A DNA stretch of 64,000 nt from Pseudomonas sp. MYb60 (GCF_002979555.1 NZ_PCOZ01000002.1:372001-436000), one strand, 5' to 3'. Numbered from the stretch's first letter, positions 36,659 through 46,387 are shown. Program-made: numbers and translations. Notes: generated by a model from the sequence alone, not told the origin.

Positions 36659-36758
36659 GAATTGTCGTTTTGCCCGTCTGACGCATCACTAAATCGCCCT
36701 GCTGGCCTTTGATTCCAAGGACAGCCGCCGTGTAGCCCCATGGGCGCCGCAGGCCACA

Positions 36759-39632
36759 CTAGGGAAAATCTGCATTTTCCCGTAACAAATCTGCCAGCCC
36801 TTCGGCGGGCATCGGCCGACTGACCAGGTAGCCCTGCACTTCGTCGCAACGCTCCACCCGCAGGAAGTCCAGTTGCTGCTGATCTTCCACGCCTTCGGCC
36901 ACCACTTTGAGCGCCAGCCCATGGGCCATGGCGATGATCGCTCGGGTGATGGCCGCGTCTTCCCGACCCTGGCCGAGGCCACGGATAAAGGTCTGGTCGA
37001 TCTTCACGTAATCCACCGGGATGCGCTTGAGGTAGCTCAGGGACGAATAACCGGTACCAAAGTCGTCGATGGCCAGCTTCACCCCCAGGTCCCGCAGTTG
37101 CTGGAAATTGGCGATGATGTGTTCAACGCTGTCGAGCAGCTGACTTTCGGTCAGCTCCAGCTCCAGGTATTGCGGGTCCAGCCCGGTCTCTTCGAGCACT
37201 TGGCGCACCAGGCTGACCAGCTTGCCCTGGCGCAACTGGTGCACCGACAGGTTCACCGACACCCGGATCGGCGCCAGCCCCTGGCGCTGCCACTCGCACG
37301 CCTGCCAGCAGGCCTGGCGCAGCACGAATTCCCCCAGCGGCACGATCAGGCCGGTCTCTTCGGCCAGGCCGATGAAGTCGCACGGCGGCACCATGCCCCA
37401 CTGCGGATGCTCCCAGCGGATCAAGGCTTCTGCGGCATTCAGCTTGCCACTGGCCAGGCACAGTTTGGGTTGGTAGAACACCGTGAGCTGGCGTTCGTCG
37501 ATGGCCTTGCGCAGGTGGTTTTCCAGCTGCAGGCGCTCCAGGTTGCTGGCTTGCAGGCTGTCGGTATAAAACTGGAAATTATTGCCGCCCAGGTGCTTGG
37601 CGTGTTGCATGGCCATGTTGGATTGGCTGACCAGCGCGGAAATTTCCCGCGCGTTATCCGGCAACAGGCTGACCCCCATCGAAGCGCTGACCACCAGCTC
37701 ATGCCCGTCCACCGTCACCGGCACCCGCAATTTGGCCAGCAACCGCGTGGCCACCCGCGCCAGGCTCGACAGGTTGGCGTAGGCATCGAACAACACCGCA
37801 AACTCATCCCCCGACAGCCGCGCAATGGTGTCGGCCTCGGGCAAGGCGTTGATCAGGCGGCGCGCCATTTTCTGCAACAGTTGGTCGGCGACTTCATGGC
37901 CGAGGCTGTCATTGAGCAGCTTGAAACGGTCCAGGTTGATATGCAGCAACGCCAGGCTGCGCCCGCCCTGGCGCACGCGGGTGTGCGCTTCGCGCAGCCG
38001 CTCGCGGAACAGCGAACGGTTGGCGAGGCCGGTCAACTCGTCATAGTGCGTGAGGTAGCGCATGCGTTCCTCGGACTCACGCCGCGCCGACAGATCGGCG
38101 AAGAAACCCACGATATGGCTGACATTGCCCCGAATATCGCGCACGACATTCAGTTGCAACCACTGCGGGTACAACTCACCGTTCTTGCGAGTCTCCACCA
38201 ATTCGCCCTGCCAGGTGCCGTGGCTGAGCAGCGCCTGGCGAATCACCGGGAAATGGCGGCGCGCATCGCGACTGCTGGGCAGCTCCACCACGTTGCGGCC
38301 AAGCATGTCGTCGATGTCAAAACCGGTCACGCGGCTGAAGGCCTGGTTGACGGCAATCAGCGAGTAATTCGGGTCGAGGATCACGATGCCTTCGCTGGCG
38401 GCCTCGAAGACCGTCGATGCCAGGCGCTGCTGTTCTTCCAGGGCCTTGCCGGCGCTGATATCACGGCGGGTACCCAACATGCGCGTGACCCGCCCGCTGG
38501 GGGCACGTTCGACGGCGCGGCCGCGGTCTTCGATCCAGACCCAGTGGCCCGCACCATGACGCACGCGGTATTCAACCTGATAGTCCTCGCTGCGGCCCTT
38601 GAGGTGCTCCACCAGTGCACGCTTGAGCAGCGGCAAGTCGTCGGGGTGCAGGCGCGGCTTGAGATGGCTGAGCATGGCCGTGACGTATTCGGGTTCCAGA
38701 CCGAACAGCTCCTTGAGTTGAGTGTGGTGCACTTCGTCGGTCTGCAGGTTCCAGTCCCACAGCCCCAGTTCGCTGGCCTGCAGCGCCATGGCCAGGCGCG
38801 CCTCGCTTTTATTCAGGGCCAGGCTGGCAGCGTCCAGCTCCTGGCTGCGCTGGGCCACGCGGTCCTGCAGGCCGATCTGCGCCTCGCGCAGTTCCTGTTC
38901 AACCAGGCGACGTTGCTCGACTTCGCCCATCAACTGCGCATTCAGTTGCTCGCTGCGCTGCTGCGCCTGCTGCAGATGCTCGATCAGCGCCTGGTTCTGG
39001 AAGCGCCGCAATAACCCGCGCTGGATCAGGCGGTTGACCTGCCACGCCACCAGGCTCAGGGACGCCAGCAGGATCAGGCCCAGCACGCCCCAACCCTGCT
39101 GCTGCGGGGCACCGTCCCAGAACAGGTAGACGATGGCCGGCACCAGGCACGGCAAGGCAAACGACAGGAATGCTGGCAGGCTCACGGCATAGGCCACGCT
39201 GGCCGACAGCGTGGCTGCGCCGATCAGGCCGAACACCCAGGCCTGCTGCATGAAACTGTCCACCGGCACCAGAGCGATGGCGGCCATGGCCAATGTAAGG
39301 CCGCTGACCGCCGATCCCAGCATGAACATGCGCCGCCACACGGGCTGCGCCTGACGGCTGGGCATGGCGGAATCGAACGCCGCGACCTGGATCACTCGCA
39401 TCGCCACCAGGGCCAGCAGCCACACCAGCCAGACGCTGTCCAACAGGTATTGCCTGGGGTTCCACAGCAACCAGGCACACACCAGGCCGTTGACCAGCAT
39501 CAATAATGTGGGGAGCAACGAGCCCTGATACAGCAGGCGTGTACGTTCTACCGCCATCTCGGTGGCGTAGTGTTTGCGAAGAACCTGCGCGGGCGCCGTC
39601 GCGGGGCCGAGCAGGTCGGGACTGAGGGTCAT
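36759..39632 (-). CDS. PAS-GGDEF-EAL cyclic-di-GMP signalling protein
   Basis: About 957 residues from MTLSPDLLGPATAP. The N-terminal ~200 residues hold several membrane segments, then a coiled-coil linker, two PAS domains (about 285-400 and 405-525), a GGDEF domain and an EAL domain. The GGDEF motif reads SGDEF (607-611). The EAL domain looks complete: EALIRWEHP from E735, DDFGTGYSSLSYL and VDYVKIDQTFI. It most likely degrades c-di-GMP, perhaps with a modified cyclase domain. It is divergent from uvrD. The possible upstream start at 39683 is less likely. Confidence 0.9.
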   Translation of the reverse strand: MTLSPDLLGPATAPAQVLRKHYATEMAVERTRLLYQGSLLPTLLMLVNGLVCAWLLWNPRQYLLDSVWLVWLLALVAMRVIQVAAFDSAMPSRQAQPVWRRMFMLGSAVSGLTLAMAAIALVPVDSFMQQAWVFGLIGAATLSASVAYAVSLPAFLSFALPCLVPAIVYLFWDGAPQQQGWGVLGLILLASLSLVAWQVNRLIQRGLLRRFQNQALIEHLQQAQQRSEQLNAQLMGEVEQRRLVEQELREAQIGLQDRVAQRSQELDAASLALNKSEARLAMALQASELGLWDWNLQTDEVHHTQLKELFGLEPEYVTAMLSHLKPRLHPDDLPLLKRALVEHLKGRSEDYQVEYRVRHGAGHWVWIEDRGRAVERAPSGRVTRMLGTRRDISAGKALEEQQRLASTVFEAASEGIVILDPNYSLIAVNQAFSRVTGFDIDDMLGRNVVELPSSRDARRHFPVIRQALLSHGTWQGELVETRKNGELYPQWLQLNVVRDIRGNVSHIVGFFADLSARRESEERMRYLTHYDELTGLANRSLFRERLREAHTRVRQGGRSLALLHINLDRFKLLNDSLGHEVADQLLQKMARRLINALPEADTIARLSGDEFAVLFDAYANLSSLARVATRLLAKLRVPVTVDGHELVVSASMGVSLLPDNAREISALVSQSNMAMQHAKHLGGNNFQFYTDSLQASNLERLQLENHLRKAIDERQLTVFYQPKLCLASGKLNAAEALIRWEHPQWGMVPPCDFIGLAEETGLIVPLGEFVLRQACWQACEWQRQGLAPIRVSVNLSVHQLRQGKLVSLVRQVLEETGLDPQYLELELTESQLLDSVEHIIANFQQLRDLGVKLAIDDFGTGYSSLSYLKRIPVDYVKIDQTFIRGLGQGREDAAITRAIIAMAHGLALKVVAEGVEDQQQLDFLRVERCDEVQGYLVSRPMPAEGLADLLRENADFP

Positions 39633-39844
39633 AGGCAGTGTTCTTATAATGGTGAGCCCGAAACGTCGACGGAGCATACACAAGCGAACGCCCGGGCCAA
39701 ACTGGTCCCGGTTATTAAAACCGCCCGGTCATGCAGCGCAGATCATCGCGCCAGACGGCTTGAGCGAGACGCTGCGCGGCCTGCGGCCATTGACCGACCG
39801 GTCATCACCCCGACCGTTTTGCATCGACCGCCCGGCATTGGCAT

Positions 39845-39873
39845 TTGCCCCACTCCCTCGGGGGCCATAGAAT
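39845..39873 (+). promoter_or_regulatory. uvrD promoter, possibly giving a leaderless mRNA
   Basis: TTGCCC and TAGAAT are 17 bp apart. The -10 ends 6 bp before the uvrD ATG at 39880, so transcription would start at or next to the start codon. No ribosome-binding site is visible. Confidence 0.5.
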
Positions 39874-39879
39874 GCGCCG

Positions 39880-42063
39880 ATGCGCGATGATCTCTCTCTT
39901 TTGCTGAACTCCCTCAACGATGCCCAACGCCAGGCCGTAGCGGCCCCCGTTGGCCGTCAGTTGGTCCTGGCCGGTGCTGGCTCCGGTAAAACCCGAGTGC
40001 TGGTGCACCGTATCGCCTGGCTGATCCAGGTCGAGAACGCGTCCCCGCATTCCATCCTGTCGGTGACCTTCACCAACAAGGCCGCTGCCGAGATGCGCCA
40101 CCGCATCGAGCAGTTGATGGGCATCAGCCCGGCCGGCATGTGGGTGGGCACCTTCCACGGCCTGGCGCACCGCCTGTTGCGGGCGCACTGGCAGGAAGCG
40201 GGCCTGGCCCAGACCTTCCAGATCCTGGACAGCGACGACCAGCAACGCCTGGTCAAGCGGGTGATCCGCGAGCTGGGCCTCGACGAACAACGCTGGCCGG
40301 CGCGCCAGGCGCAGTGGTTCATCAACGGCCAGAAAGACGAAGGCCTGCGCCCGCAACACATCCAGGCCAGCGGTGACCTGTTCCTGGCCACCATGCGCAG
40401 CATCTATGAAGCCTACGAGGCCGCCTGCGTGCGAGCCGGCGTGATCGACTTCTCCGAATTGCTGCTGCGTGCCCTCGATCTGTGGCGAGACAACCCAGGC
40501 TTGCTGGCCCATTACCAGAAGCGCTTCCGCCACATCCTGGTGGACGAATTCCAGGACACCAACGCCGTGCAGTACGCCTGGTTGCGCCTGCTGGCCAAAG
40601 GCGGCGACAGCCTGATGGTGGTGGGCGACGACGACCAGTCGATCTACGGCTGGCGTGGCGCGAAGATCGAGAACATCTACCAGTATTCCGAGGACTTCCC
40701 GGACGCGGAAACCATCCGCCTGGAGCAGAACTACCGCTCCACCGCCGGGATCCTCAAGGCCGCCAACGCCTTGATCGCCAACAACACCGGGCGCCTGGGC
40801 AAAGAACTGTGGACCGACGGCAGCGAAGGCGAAGCCATCAACCTCTATGCCGCGTTCAACGAGCACGATGAAGCGCGCTATGTGGTGGAAACCATCGAAA
40901 GCGCGCTGAAAACCGGCCTGGCGCGCAGTGATATCGCGATCCTGTACCGCTCCAACGCCCAATCGCGGGTGCTGGAAGAGGCCCTGCTGCGCGAGCGCAT
41001 CCCGTACCGCATCTATGGCGGCCAGCGCTTTTTCGAGCGTGCCGAGATCAAGAACGCCATGGCCTACCTGCGCTTGCTCGAAGGCCGTGGCAACGATGCG
41101 GCGCTGGAGCGGGTGATCAATATCCCGGCCCGTGGCATCGGTGAGAAAACCGTCGAAGCCATTCGCGACCACGCCCGCCATGCCGATGTGTCGATGTGGG
41201 AAGCCATGCGCTTGCTCATCGTCAATAAAGGCCTGACCGGCCGTGCAGCCGGGGCGCTGGGGGTGTTTGTCGAGCTGATCGAGAACCTTGCCGCCAAATG
41301 CGCAGAAATGCCGCTGCACCTGATGACTCAGACGGTGATCGAACAGTCCGGACTGATCGCCTACCACGAAGCGGAAAAAGGCGAGAAAGGCCAGGCCCGG
41401 GTCGAAAACCTTGAGGAACTGGTCAGCGCCGCCCGTGCGTTCGAAAACACCGAGGAAGACGAAGAGCTGACGCCGCTCGCCGCGTTCCTCGGCCACGCAT
41501 CGCTGGAGGCCGGGGATACCCAGGCCGATGAGCATGAAGACAGCATCCAGCTGATGACCTTGCACAGTGCCAAGGGCCTGGAATTCCCGTATGTGTTCCT
41601 GGTGGGCATGGAAGAAGGCCTGTTCCCCCACAAGATGAGCCTGGAAGAGCCCGGCCGCCTTGAGGAAGAACGTCGCCTGGCCTACGTGGGCATCACCCGG
41701 GCGATGCAGAACCTGGTCATGACCTATGCCGAGACCCGACGCCTGTATGGCAGCGAGACCTATAACAAGGTGTCACGCTTCGTGCGTGAGGTGCCAAAAG
41801 GCCTGATCCAGGAAGTGCGCCTGTCCAACAGTGTCAGCCGTCCGTTCGGTGGTGGCCAGCAGCAGAGCGCCAGCACCCTGTTTGCCGGTTCCGAGATTCC
41901 GGAAACGGCGTTCAGCCTGGGCCAGCAGGTCAAGCATGCGATTTTCGGCGAGGGGGTGATCCTCAACTTCGAAGGCGCGGGCGCCCAGGCGCGGGTGCAG
42001 GTGAATTTTGCCGAAGGCAGCAAGTGGCTGATGATGGGCTACGCCAAGCTCGAAGCCATCTGA
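39880..42063 (+). CDS. uvrD: DNA helicase II UvrD
   Basis: 727-residue superfamily 1A helicase that acts in nucleotide excision and mismatch repair. Walker A is GAGSGKT at 32-38, with VDEFQDTN (Walker B), GDDDQSIYGWRGA and QNYRST following. The C-terminal half has LMTLHSAKGLEFPYVFLVGMEEGLFPH and the VAYVGITRA-type motif. A short Tudor-like tail ends KWLMMGYAKLEAI. No LexA-like site is seen upstream. A REP doublet follows the stop. Confidence 0.97.
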   Translation: MRDDLSLLLNSLNDAQRQAVAAPVGRQLVLAGAGSGKTRVLVHRIAWLIQVENASPHSILSVTFTNKAAAEMRHRIEQLMGISPAGMWVGTFHGLAHRLLRAHWQEAGLAQTFQILDSDDQQRLVKRVIRELGLDEQRWPARQAQWFINGQKDEGLRPQHIQASGDLFLATMRSIYEAYEAACVRAGVIDFSELLLRALDLWRDNPGLLAHYQKRFRHILVDEFQDTNAVQYAWLRLLAKGGDSLMVVGDDDQSIYGWRGAKIENIYQYSEDFPDAETIRLEQNYRSTAGILKAANALIANNTGRLGKELWTDGSEGEAINLYAAFNEHDEARYVVETIESALKTGLARSDIAILYRSNAQSRVLEEALLRERIPYRIYGGQRFFERAEIKNAMAYLRLLEGRGNDAALERVINIPARGIGEKTVEAIRDHARHADVSMWEAMRLLIVNKGLTGRAAGALGVFVELIENLAAKCAEMPLHLMTQTVIEQSGLIAYHEAEKGEKGQARVENLEELVSAARAFENTEEDEELTPLAAFLGHASLEAGDTQADEHEDSIQLMTLHSAKGLEFPYVFLVGMEEGLFPHKMSLEEPGRLEEERRLAYVGITRAMQNLVMTYAETRRLYGSETYNKVSRFVREVPKGLIQEVRLSNSVSRPFGGGQQQSASTLFAGSEIPETAFSLGQQVKHAIFGEGVILNFEGAGAQARVQVNFAEGSKWLMMGYAKLEAI

Positions 42064-42074
42064 GGCCCCTCCCC

Positions 42075-42177
42075 TTGCAGGAGCCAGCGTGCTCGCGAAG
42101 ATCGCCAACGATAACGCGGGCATGCTGGATATACGCGTTGGCTGGGCACATTTCGCGAGCATGTTCGCGCCTGCAAA
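42075..42177. repeat. Inverted REP doublet after uvrD
   Basis: TTGCAGGAGCCAGCGTGCTC... at 42075 faces CGTTGGCTGGGCACATTTCG...CGCCTGCAA ending at 42177. It is a diverged version of the doublet at 14156, with GCTCGCGAA/TTCGCGAGC cores and extra pairing of CCAACG with CGTTGG. Confidence 0.75.
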
Positions 42178-42365
42178 GACCGGTTAGCCACACAGGCCGT
42201 CGGTCATCCCTTGTTTTTTCATCCGCCGGGCCAATATCTGTATTTAGTCCTACAGACCCTTCTGAATCGGTCCTACGCAAAAGCCCGAAACATTATGTCG
42301 CTAGCCACTGTCACTCCACCTGTGCAACATGGCGCGCGTGCAATCCACAAATGGGAATTCCCTAT

Positions 42366-43241
42366 ATGAAACGTTTTCTTAGCATCGCCATGGCGTTGTG
42401 CATCGGCCTGACGATGAGCCTCGACGCCAACGCCAAACGCTTCGGTGGCGGCAAAAGCTCGGGCGCAGCGCCGTCTCACCAGACCAGCCAGATGGCTCCA
42501 TCCGCAGGCGGCATGGGCGGTGCAGCCGCGACCGCAGGCGCAGCCGGTGCTGCCGGCGCCGCTGCCAAGGCCGGCGGTGCTTCGCGCTGGTTGGGCCCTC
42601 TGGCCGGTATCGCCGCCGGTGGCCTGCTCGCTTCCATGTTCATGGGCGGCGGCTTCCAGGGCATGCAAATCTTCGACATCCTGATCCTGGCGGTCATCGC
42701 CTTTGTGATCTTCCGCTTTATCGCCGCCCGTCGTCGCAAGCAGCAGGAGCATATGGCTCCCGCCGGCGCGCCGATGCAGCGTGAAGTGTTCGAGCAGAAG
42801 CCTGCCATGGGCTCGATCTTTGGCGGTGGTTCGGCAGCACCTGCCGCTGCTCGTCCGGTGATCAATGCGCCAGCCTGGTTCAACGAAGAGCGTTTCGTCG
42901 AAGCGGCCCGCAACCACTTCCAGTCCCTGCAACAGCACTGGGACGCCAACGAAATGGACAAGATCTCCGAGTTCGTGACCCCGCAACTGCTGGAGTTCCT
43001 CAAGCGCGAACGTGCCGACCTGGGCGACGGCTTCCAGTCGACCTACATCGACGACCTGCGCGTGCAGCTTGAAGGTGTGGATGACCGCGCCGACAAGACC
43101 ATCGCCACCCTGACTTTCAGCGGTGTGTCGAAGACCTCGCGCTTCGACCAGGGCGAAGTGTTCAGCGAAAGCTGGAACATGGAACGCGCCCCAGGCGAGA
43201 ACCAGCCTTGGCTGGTTGCCGGTATCCGCCAGAACGGCTGA
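42366..43241 (+). CDS. Tim44-like domain protein, membrane anchored
   Basis: 291 residues from MKRFLSIAMALCIGLTMSLDANA (signal peptide or anchor). A low-complexity Ala/Gly region (about 25-75) is followed by two hydrophobic segments (about 75-120), a polar linker and a C-terminal Tim44 domain (about 165-290) with APAWFNEERFVEAARNHF and LQQHWDANEMDKI. In bacteria the function of these proteins is unclear. The start at 42366 gives the signal sequence; longer readings begin inside uvrD. Confidence 0.88.
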   Translation: MKRFLSIAMALCIGLTMSLDANAKRFGGGKSSGAAPSHQTSQMAPSAGGMGGAAATAGAAGAAGAAAKAGGASRWLGPLAGIAAGGLLASMFMGGGFQGMQIFDILILAVIAFVIFRFIAARRRKQQEHMAPAGAPMQREVFEQKPAMGSIFGGGSAAPAAARPVINAPAWFNEERFVEAARNHFQSLQQHWDANEMDKISEFVTPQLLEFLKRERADLGDGFQSTYIDDLRVQLEGVDDRADKTIATLTFSGVSKTSRFDQGEVFSESWNMERAPGENQPWLVAGIRQNG

Positions 43242-43269
43242 ACACCGCACGCCTGAACAAGCAGTAACA

Positions 43270-43296
43270 AAAACCCCGGACATGTTCCGGGGTTTT
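43270..43296. terminator. Bidirectional intrinsic terminator
   Basis: AAAACCCCGGA / TCCGGGGTTTT form an 11-bp inverted repeat around CATGT, with a T-run after the stem. It ends the Tim44-domain transcript. Confidence 0.88.
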
Positions 43297-43376
43297 CTAT
43301 TTCACGGTTGCACTTATAGCGAGCTACTGTATAAAACGCCCCTATTAACCGCGCCATCAGCAAGAGGATCCCGGCC

Positions 43377-43784
43377 GTGGAAGAAATCATCGAACAATTG
43401 CGTGAAGCCAACGAACCGGTGCCGGTTCCTCTGGAACTGCCTGACGAAGATCAGTTGGTGGAAGTCGAGGAACAGCTGTTCATCAACATCCCGTTCGTGT
43501 TCAAGGAATTCCTGCTGACTGTCAGCGATGTGGTGTACGGCAGCCTGGAGCCAGTCACCATCACCGATCCTGGCTCGCACACCTACCTGCCGGAAGTCGC
43601 GGCCAATGCCTGGGACATCGGCGTACCTCGCGAGCTGATCCCGATCTGCCAGGACGGCGACGACTATTACTGCGTCGAGGAAGACGGCACCGTGGTGCTG
43701 TGGTCCGGCGAAGAAGAACTCGTCACTGAAGAGTCCTGGGAATCGGTGTGGCACTGGGCGCGAGACGTCTGGCTGGAAAGCTGA
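43377..43784 (+). CDS. SMI1/KNR4 family protein
   Basis: 135 acidic residues beginning with GTG after AAGAGGATCC. The SMI1/KNR4 fold shows as VEEQLFINIPFVFKEFLLTVSDVVYGSLEPV, followed by PICQDGDDYYCVEEDGTVVLWSG. This superfamily includes immunity proteins for polymorphic toxins, but also housekeeping members. No toxin gene is adjacent here, so a toxin-immunity role is not supported. A terminator precedes it and a hairpin follows. Confidence 0.85.
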   Translation: MEEIIEQLREANEPVPVPLELPDEDQLVEVEEQLFINIPFVFKEFLLTVSDVVYGSLEPVTITDPGSHTYLPEVAANAWDIGVPRELIPICQDGDDYYCVEEDGTVVLWSGEEELVTEESWESVWHWARDVWLES

Positions 43785-43791
43785 CCGCCCA

Positions 43792-43811
43792 GGAGCCGGC
43801 TGGCCGGCTCC
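43792..43811. terminator. Hairpin between convergent genes
   Basis: A perfect stem GGAGCCGG / CCGGCTCC with a 4-base loop, between the SMI1 gene and the antiporter gene. It is symmetric and could serve both strands, but no T-run follows. Confidence 0.5.
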
Positions 43812-43821
43812 AGACAGCTAA

Positions 43822-45585
43822 TCAGTGTTCTGGCGTATCTTTGTGGTTATCCAGGGTCTCCAGCAAGGCGACCTGCATGCGTGTATGCACGCGGATGAAC
43901 CACCGCCAGAGCACCGCCGCTACCGCCGCCGTCACCACCGCAATCAGCACCAGCAGCTTGTTGGTCGGCAGGATACTGGCCGACAGCGCCGCCAGCAGCA
44001 GGAAGATCACCAGCAGCGACAGGATCGGGATCAGCTCCGCAATCACCCGCCGCACACGCTGGGTATGCCGCCCGGCCATTTCCGGTTTCACGCTCATCTC
44101 CGCCAACAGCATCGACAGCGCCTTGAGCTTGCGGTACGCCGCAATCAAAAACGGCAGCGACACTAGCAACGCCCCGCCCCAGATCAACGCCTTCTGCCAG
44201 CTTGGATCGCTGATCCAGCCCTCCAGATACCCGCCGATGCGTGTCGCGAAAAAGCTGCCCGTGAAGAAGATCGCCACCACCAGCGCCAGGTTCACCCCCA
44301 CTTGCAGGATGATCTTGCGGATCATCGACGCCAGCATCGCGCCCTCGCCCTGAGGCTGGATGCTGCGCAGCCATTCGCCATACATGCCGAACACCCGGCT
44401 CATGCGCTGGGGCATGATCGAGGCGATCTTGAGCGACAGCGGGTCGGCGCCGCGAATCAAATAAGGGGTCAACAAGGTGGTGATCGCTGAAACCGCCACC
44501 GCCACTGGGTACAGGAAGTCGCTGGTCACTTGCAGCGTCATCCCCAGCGCCGCGATGATAAAGGAGAATTCGCCAATCTGTGACAGCCCCATTCCCACCC
44601 GCAGTGAAGTACGGCCGTCGTTGCCAGCGATAAACGCCCCCAGGCCGCAGGACAGCATCTTGCCCAGCACCACGGCCACGGTGATCACCGCAATCGGCCA
44701 GGCGTATTGCAACAGGATCTGCGGGTCGATCATCAGGCCGATCGCCACAAAGAAGATCGCGCTGAACATGTCGCGAACCGGCTCGATCAGGCGCTCGATC
44801 TTAATCAACTGCCGGGATTCGGCCATGATTGCGCCGATCAGGAACGCGCCCAGCACCATGCTGTATTCCAGCTTGACCACCAGCAGGCAGAAACCAAAGC
44901 ACAAGCCCAATACCGTGATCAGCAGCATCTCGTTGCTTTCGAACTTGGCCACGTAGGCCAGCAGGCGGGGCACCAGCAGAATGCCGATCACCAGCGCGAC
45001 AATCATGAACAGCGAGAGCTTGCCGACCGTGGAAAACACCTCGCCGGAGCTGACCGTGCCACTCACGGCGATGCTCGACAGCAAGGCGATGATGCCGATG
45101 CCCAGGATGTCCTCGACGATCAGCACGCCGAAAATCAATTGGGCGAAGCGCTGGTTTTTCATCTTCAGGTCATTGAGGGCCTTGACGATGATGGTGGTGG
45201 AGGAAATCGCCAGGATCGCGCCGAGGAACAGCGAGTCCATGGTATTCCAGTCGAACCACTGGCCGATTTCGTAGCCGATCCAGATCATCAGGATGATCTC
45301 GAGGAAGGCCGCGATGAACGCCGTGGCGCCGACCTTGAACAACTTGCGCAGGCTGAATTCCAGGCCCAGGCAGAACATCAGGAAGATCACCCCCAGTTCG
45401 GCGAGGGTCTTGATGGTGTCTTCGTCGTGGATCAGGCCAAACGGAGGGGTATGGGGGCCGATGATGAAGCCGGCGACGATGTAACCCAGCACCACCGGCT
45501 GCTTGAGGCGGTGAAACAGGATGGTGACAACCCCTGCCACCAGCATGATCACGGCCAAGTCCTGGATAAAGCTGATGGCGTGCAT
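43822..45585 (-). CDS. CPA2 family cation:proton antiporter (KefB-like, no TrkA domain)
   Basis: 587 residues, mostly hydrophobic, probably exchanging K+ or Na+ for H+ at the inner membrane. CPA2 signatures are HRLKQPVVLGYIVAGFIIGPHTPP and FLMFCLGLEFSLRKLF near the N-terminus, the AISSTTIIVKAL and VEDILGIGIIAL segments, and VGMGLSQIGEFSFIIA. After the ~380-residue carrier core come extra membrane segments instead of the RCK/TrkA-N domain of KefB/KefC, so nucleotide or glutathione gating is unlikely. Confidence 0.9.
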   Translation of the reverse strand: MHAISFIQDLAVIMLVAGVVTILFHRLKQPVVLGYIVAGFIIGPHTPPFGLIHDEDTIKTLAELGVIFLMFCLGLEFSLRKLFKVGATAFIAAFLEIILMIWIGYEIGQWFDWNTMDSLFLGAILAISSTTIIVKALNDLKMKNQRFAQLIFGVLIVEDILGIGIIALLSSIAVSGTVSSGEVFSTVGKLSLFMIVALVIGILLVPRLLAYVAKFESNEMLLITVLGLCFGFCLLVVKLEYSMVLGAFLIGAIMAESRQLIKIERLIEPVRDMFSAIFFVAIGLMIDPQILLQYAWPIAVITVAVVLGKMLSCGLGAFIAGNDGRTSLRVGMGLSQIGEFSFIIAALGMTLQVTSDFLYPVAVAVSAITTLLTPYLIRGADPLSLKIASIMPQRMSRVFGMYGEWLRSIQPQGEGAMLASMIRKIILQVGVNLALVVAIFFTGSFFATRIGGYLEGWISDPSWQKALIWGGALLVSLPFLIAAYRKLKALSMLLAEMSVKPEMAGRHTQRVRRVIAELIPILSLLVIFLLLAALSASILPTNKLLVLIAVVTAAVAAVLWRWFIRVHTRMQVALLETLDNHKDTPEH

Positions 45586-45876
45586 GGCGAGGGGCTCCTT
45601 GAGGGTACTGGCGCTTTTCCCACTTCCGCCCGCTCCGTTGAAATATCGCGAAGTGCGGAAGGAAAAGTCGGCCTTGATCGTAAGAAATGCCCTGAGATGG
45701 GCTTTTGAAGGTTAACACCGCGACTTGTGACAGAAAGCCGGTGCAATATATGGAAACAGATCGGCGCCCGCGTGACGGCAAGCCGCCCGCCGGCGTCCCG
45801 TTAGAGATGGCGATGCAAAGAGTGCAGCACCCGCAGAGGTGCCCCCCAACCAATGCCTACAACCCGTGAGTGTGCT

Positions 45877-46353
45877 ATGGAACCCGGAAACGCCCAGCTG
45901 TCGATGACAGTGCTGATGACCCCTGATATGGCCAACTTCTCCGGCAATGTCCACGGCGGCACCCTGCTCAAGTACCTCGATGAAGTCGCCTACGCCTGCG
46001 CGAGCCGTTATGCCGGTCGCTACGTCGTGACGCTGTCCGTGGACCAGGTGATTTTTCGCGAACCCATCCACGTCGGCGAGCTGGTGACCTTCCTCGCATC
46101 GGTCAACTACACCGGCAACACCTCGATGGAGGTGGGCATCAAGGTGGTGACCGAGAACATCCGCGAGCGCTCGGTGCGCCACACCAACAGTTGCTTCTTC
46201 ACCATGGTGGCGGTGGACGACCAGCGCAAACCCGCCGCCGTGCCGCCGCTGCAGCCGCACAACAGCGAAGACAAGCGCCGGTTCGTGCAGGCCCAGCAAC
46301 GCCGGCAGATTCGTCAGGAACTGGAAAAGCGCTATCAGGAGATCAAGGGCTGA
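45877..46353 (+). CDS. Acyl-CoA thioesterase, YciA/BACH-like hotdog
   Basis: 158 residues from MEPGNAQLSMTVLMTPDMAN; an in-frame ATG at 45853 is an alternative start. The hotdog signature is NFSGNVHGGTLLKYLDEVAYACASRYAG, with the catalytic Asp in YLDEVA, followed by VVTLSVDQVIFREPIHVGE. The charged C-terminal tail (EDKRRFVQAQQRRQIRQELEKR) is a helix found in many relatives. It resembles the 7302 gene in fold but differs in catalytic loop. It is divergent from the antiporter gene. Confidence 0.88.
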   Translation: MEPGNAQLSMTVLMTPDMANFSGNVHGGTLLKYLDEVAYACASRYAGRYVVTLSVDQVIFREPIHVGELVTFLASVNYTGNTSMEVGIKVVTENIRERSVRHTNSCFFTMVAVDDQRKPAAVPPLQPHNSEDKRRFVQAQQRRQIRQELEKRYQEIKG

Positions 46354-46387
46354 GGCGCCTGAATCCCAGGATTGAAACTGGATCAAA

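Noticed and set aside
39640..39879. LexA/SOS box before uvrD
   Set aside because: No CTG-N10-CAG palindrome of the right form is visible in the gap.
39805..41631. A minus-strand open frame of 608 codons opposite uvrD
   Set aside because: It mirrors the helicase reading frame and has no domain or start context of its own.
43377..43784. SMI1/KNR4 protein as an immunity gene of a polymorphic toxin
   Set aside because: No toxin, Rhs, VgrG or CDI gene is next to it, so context does not support an immunity role.
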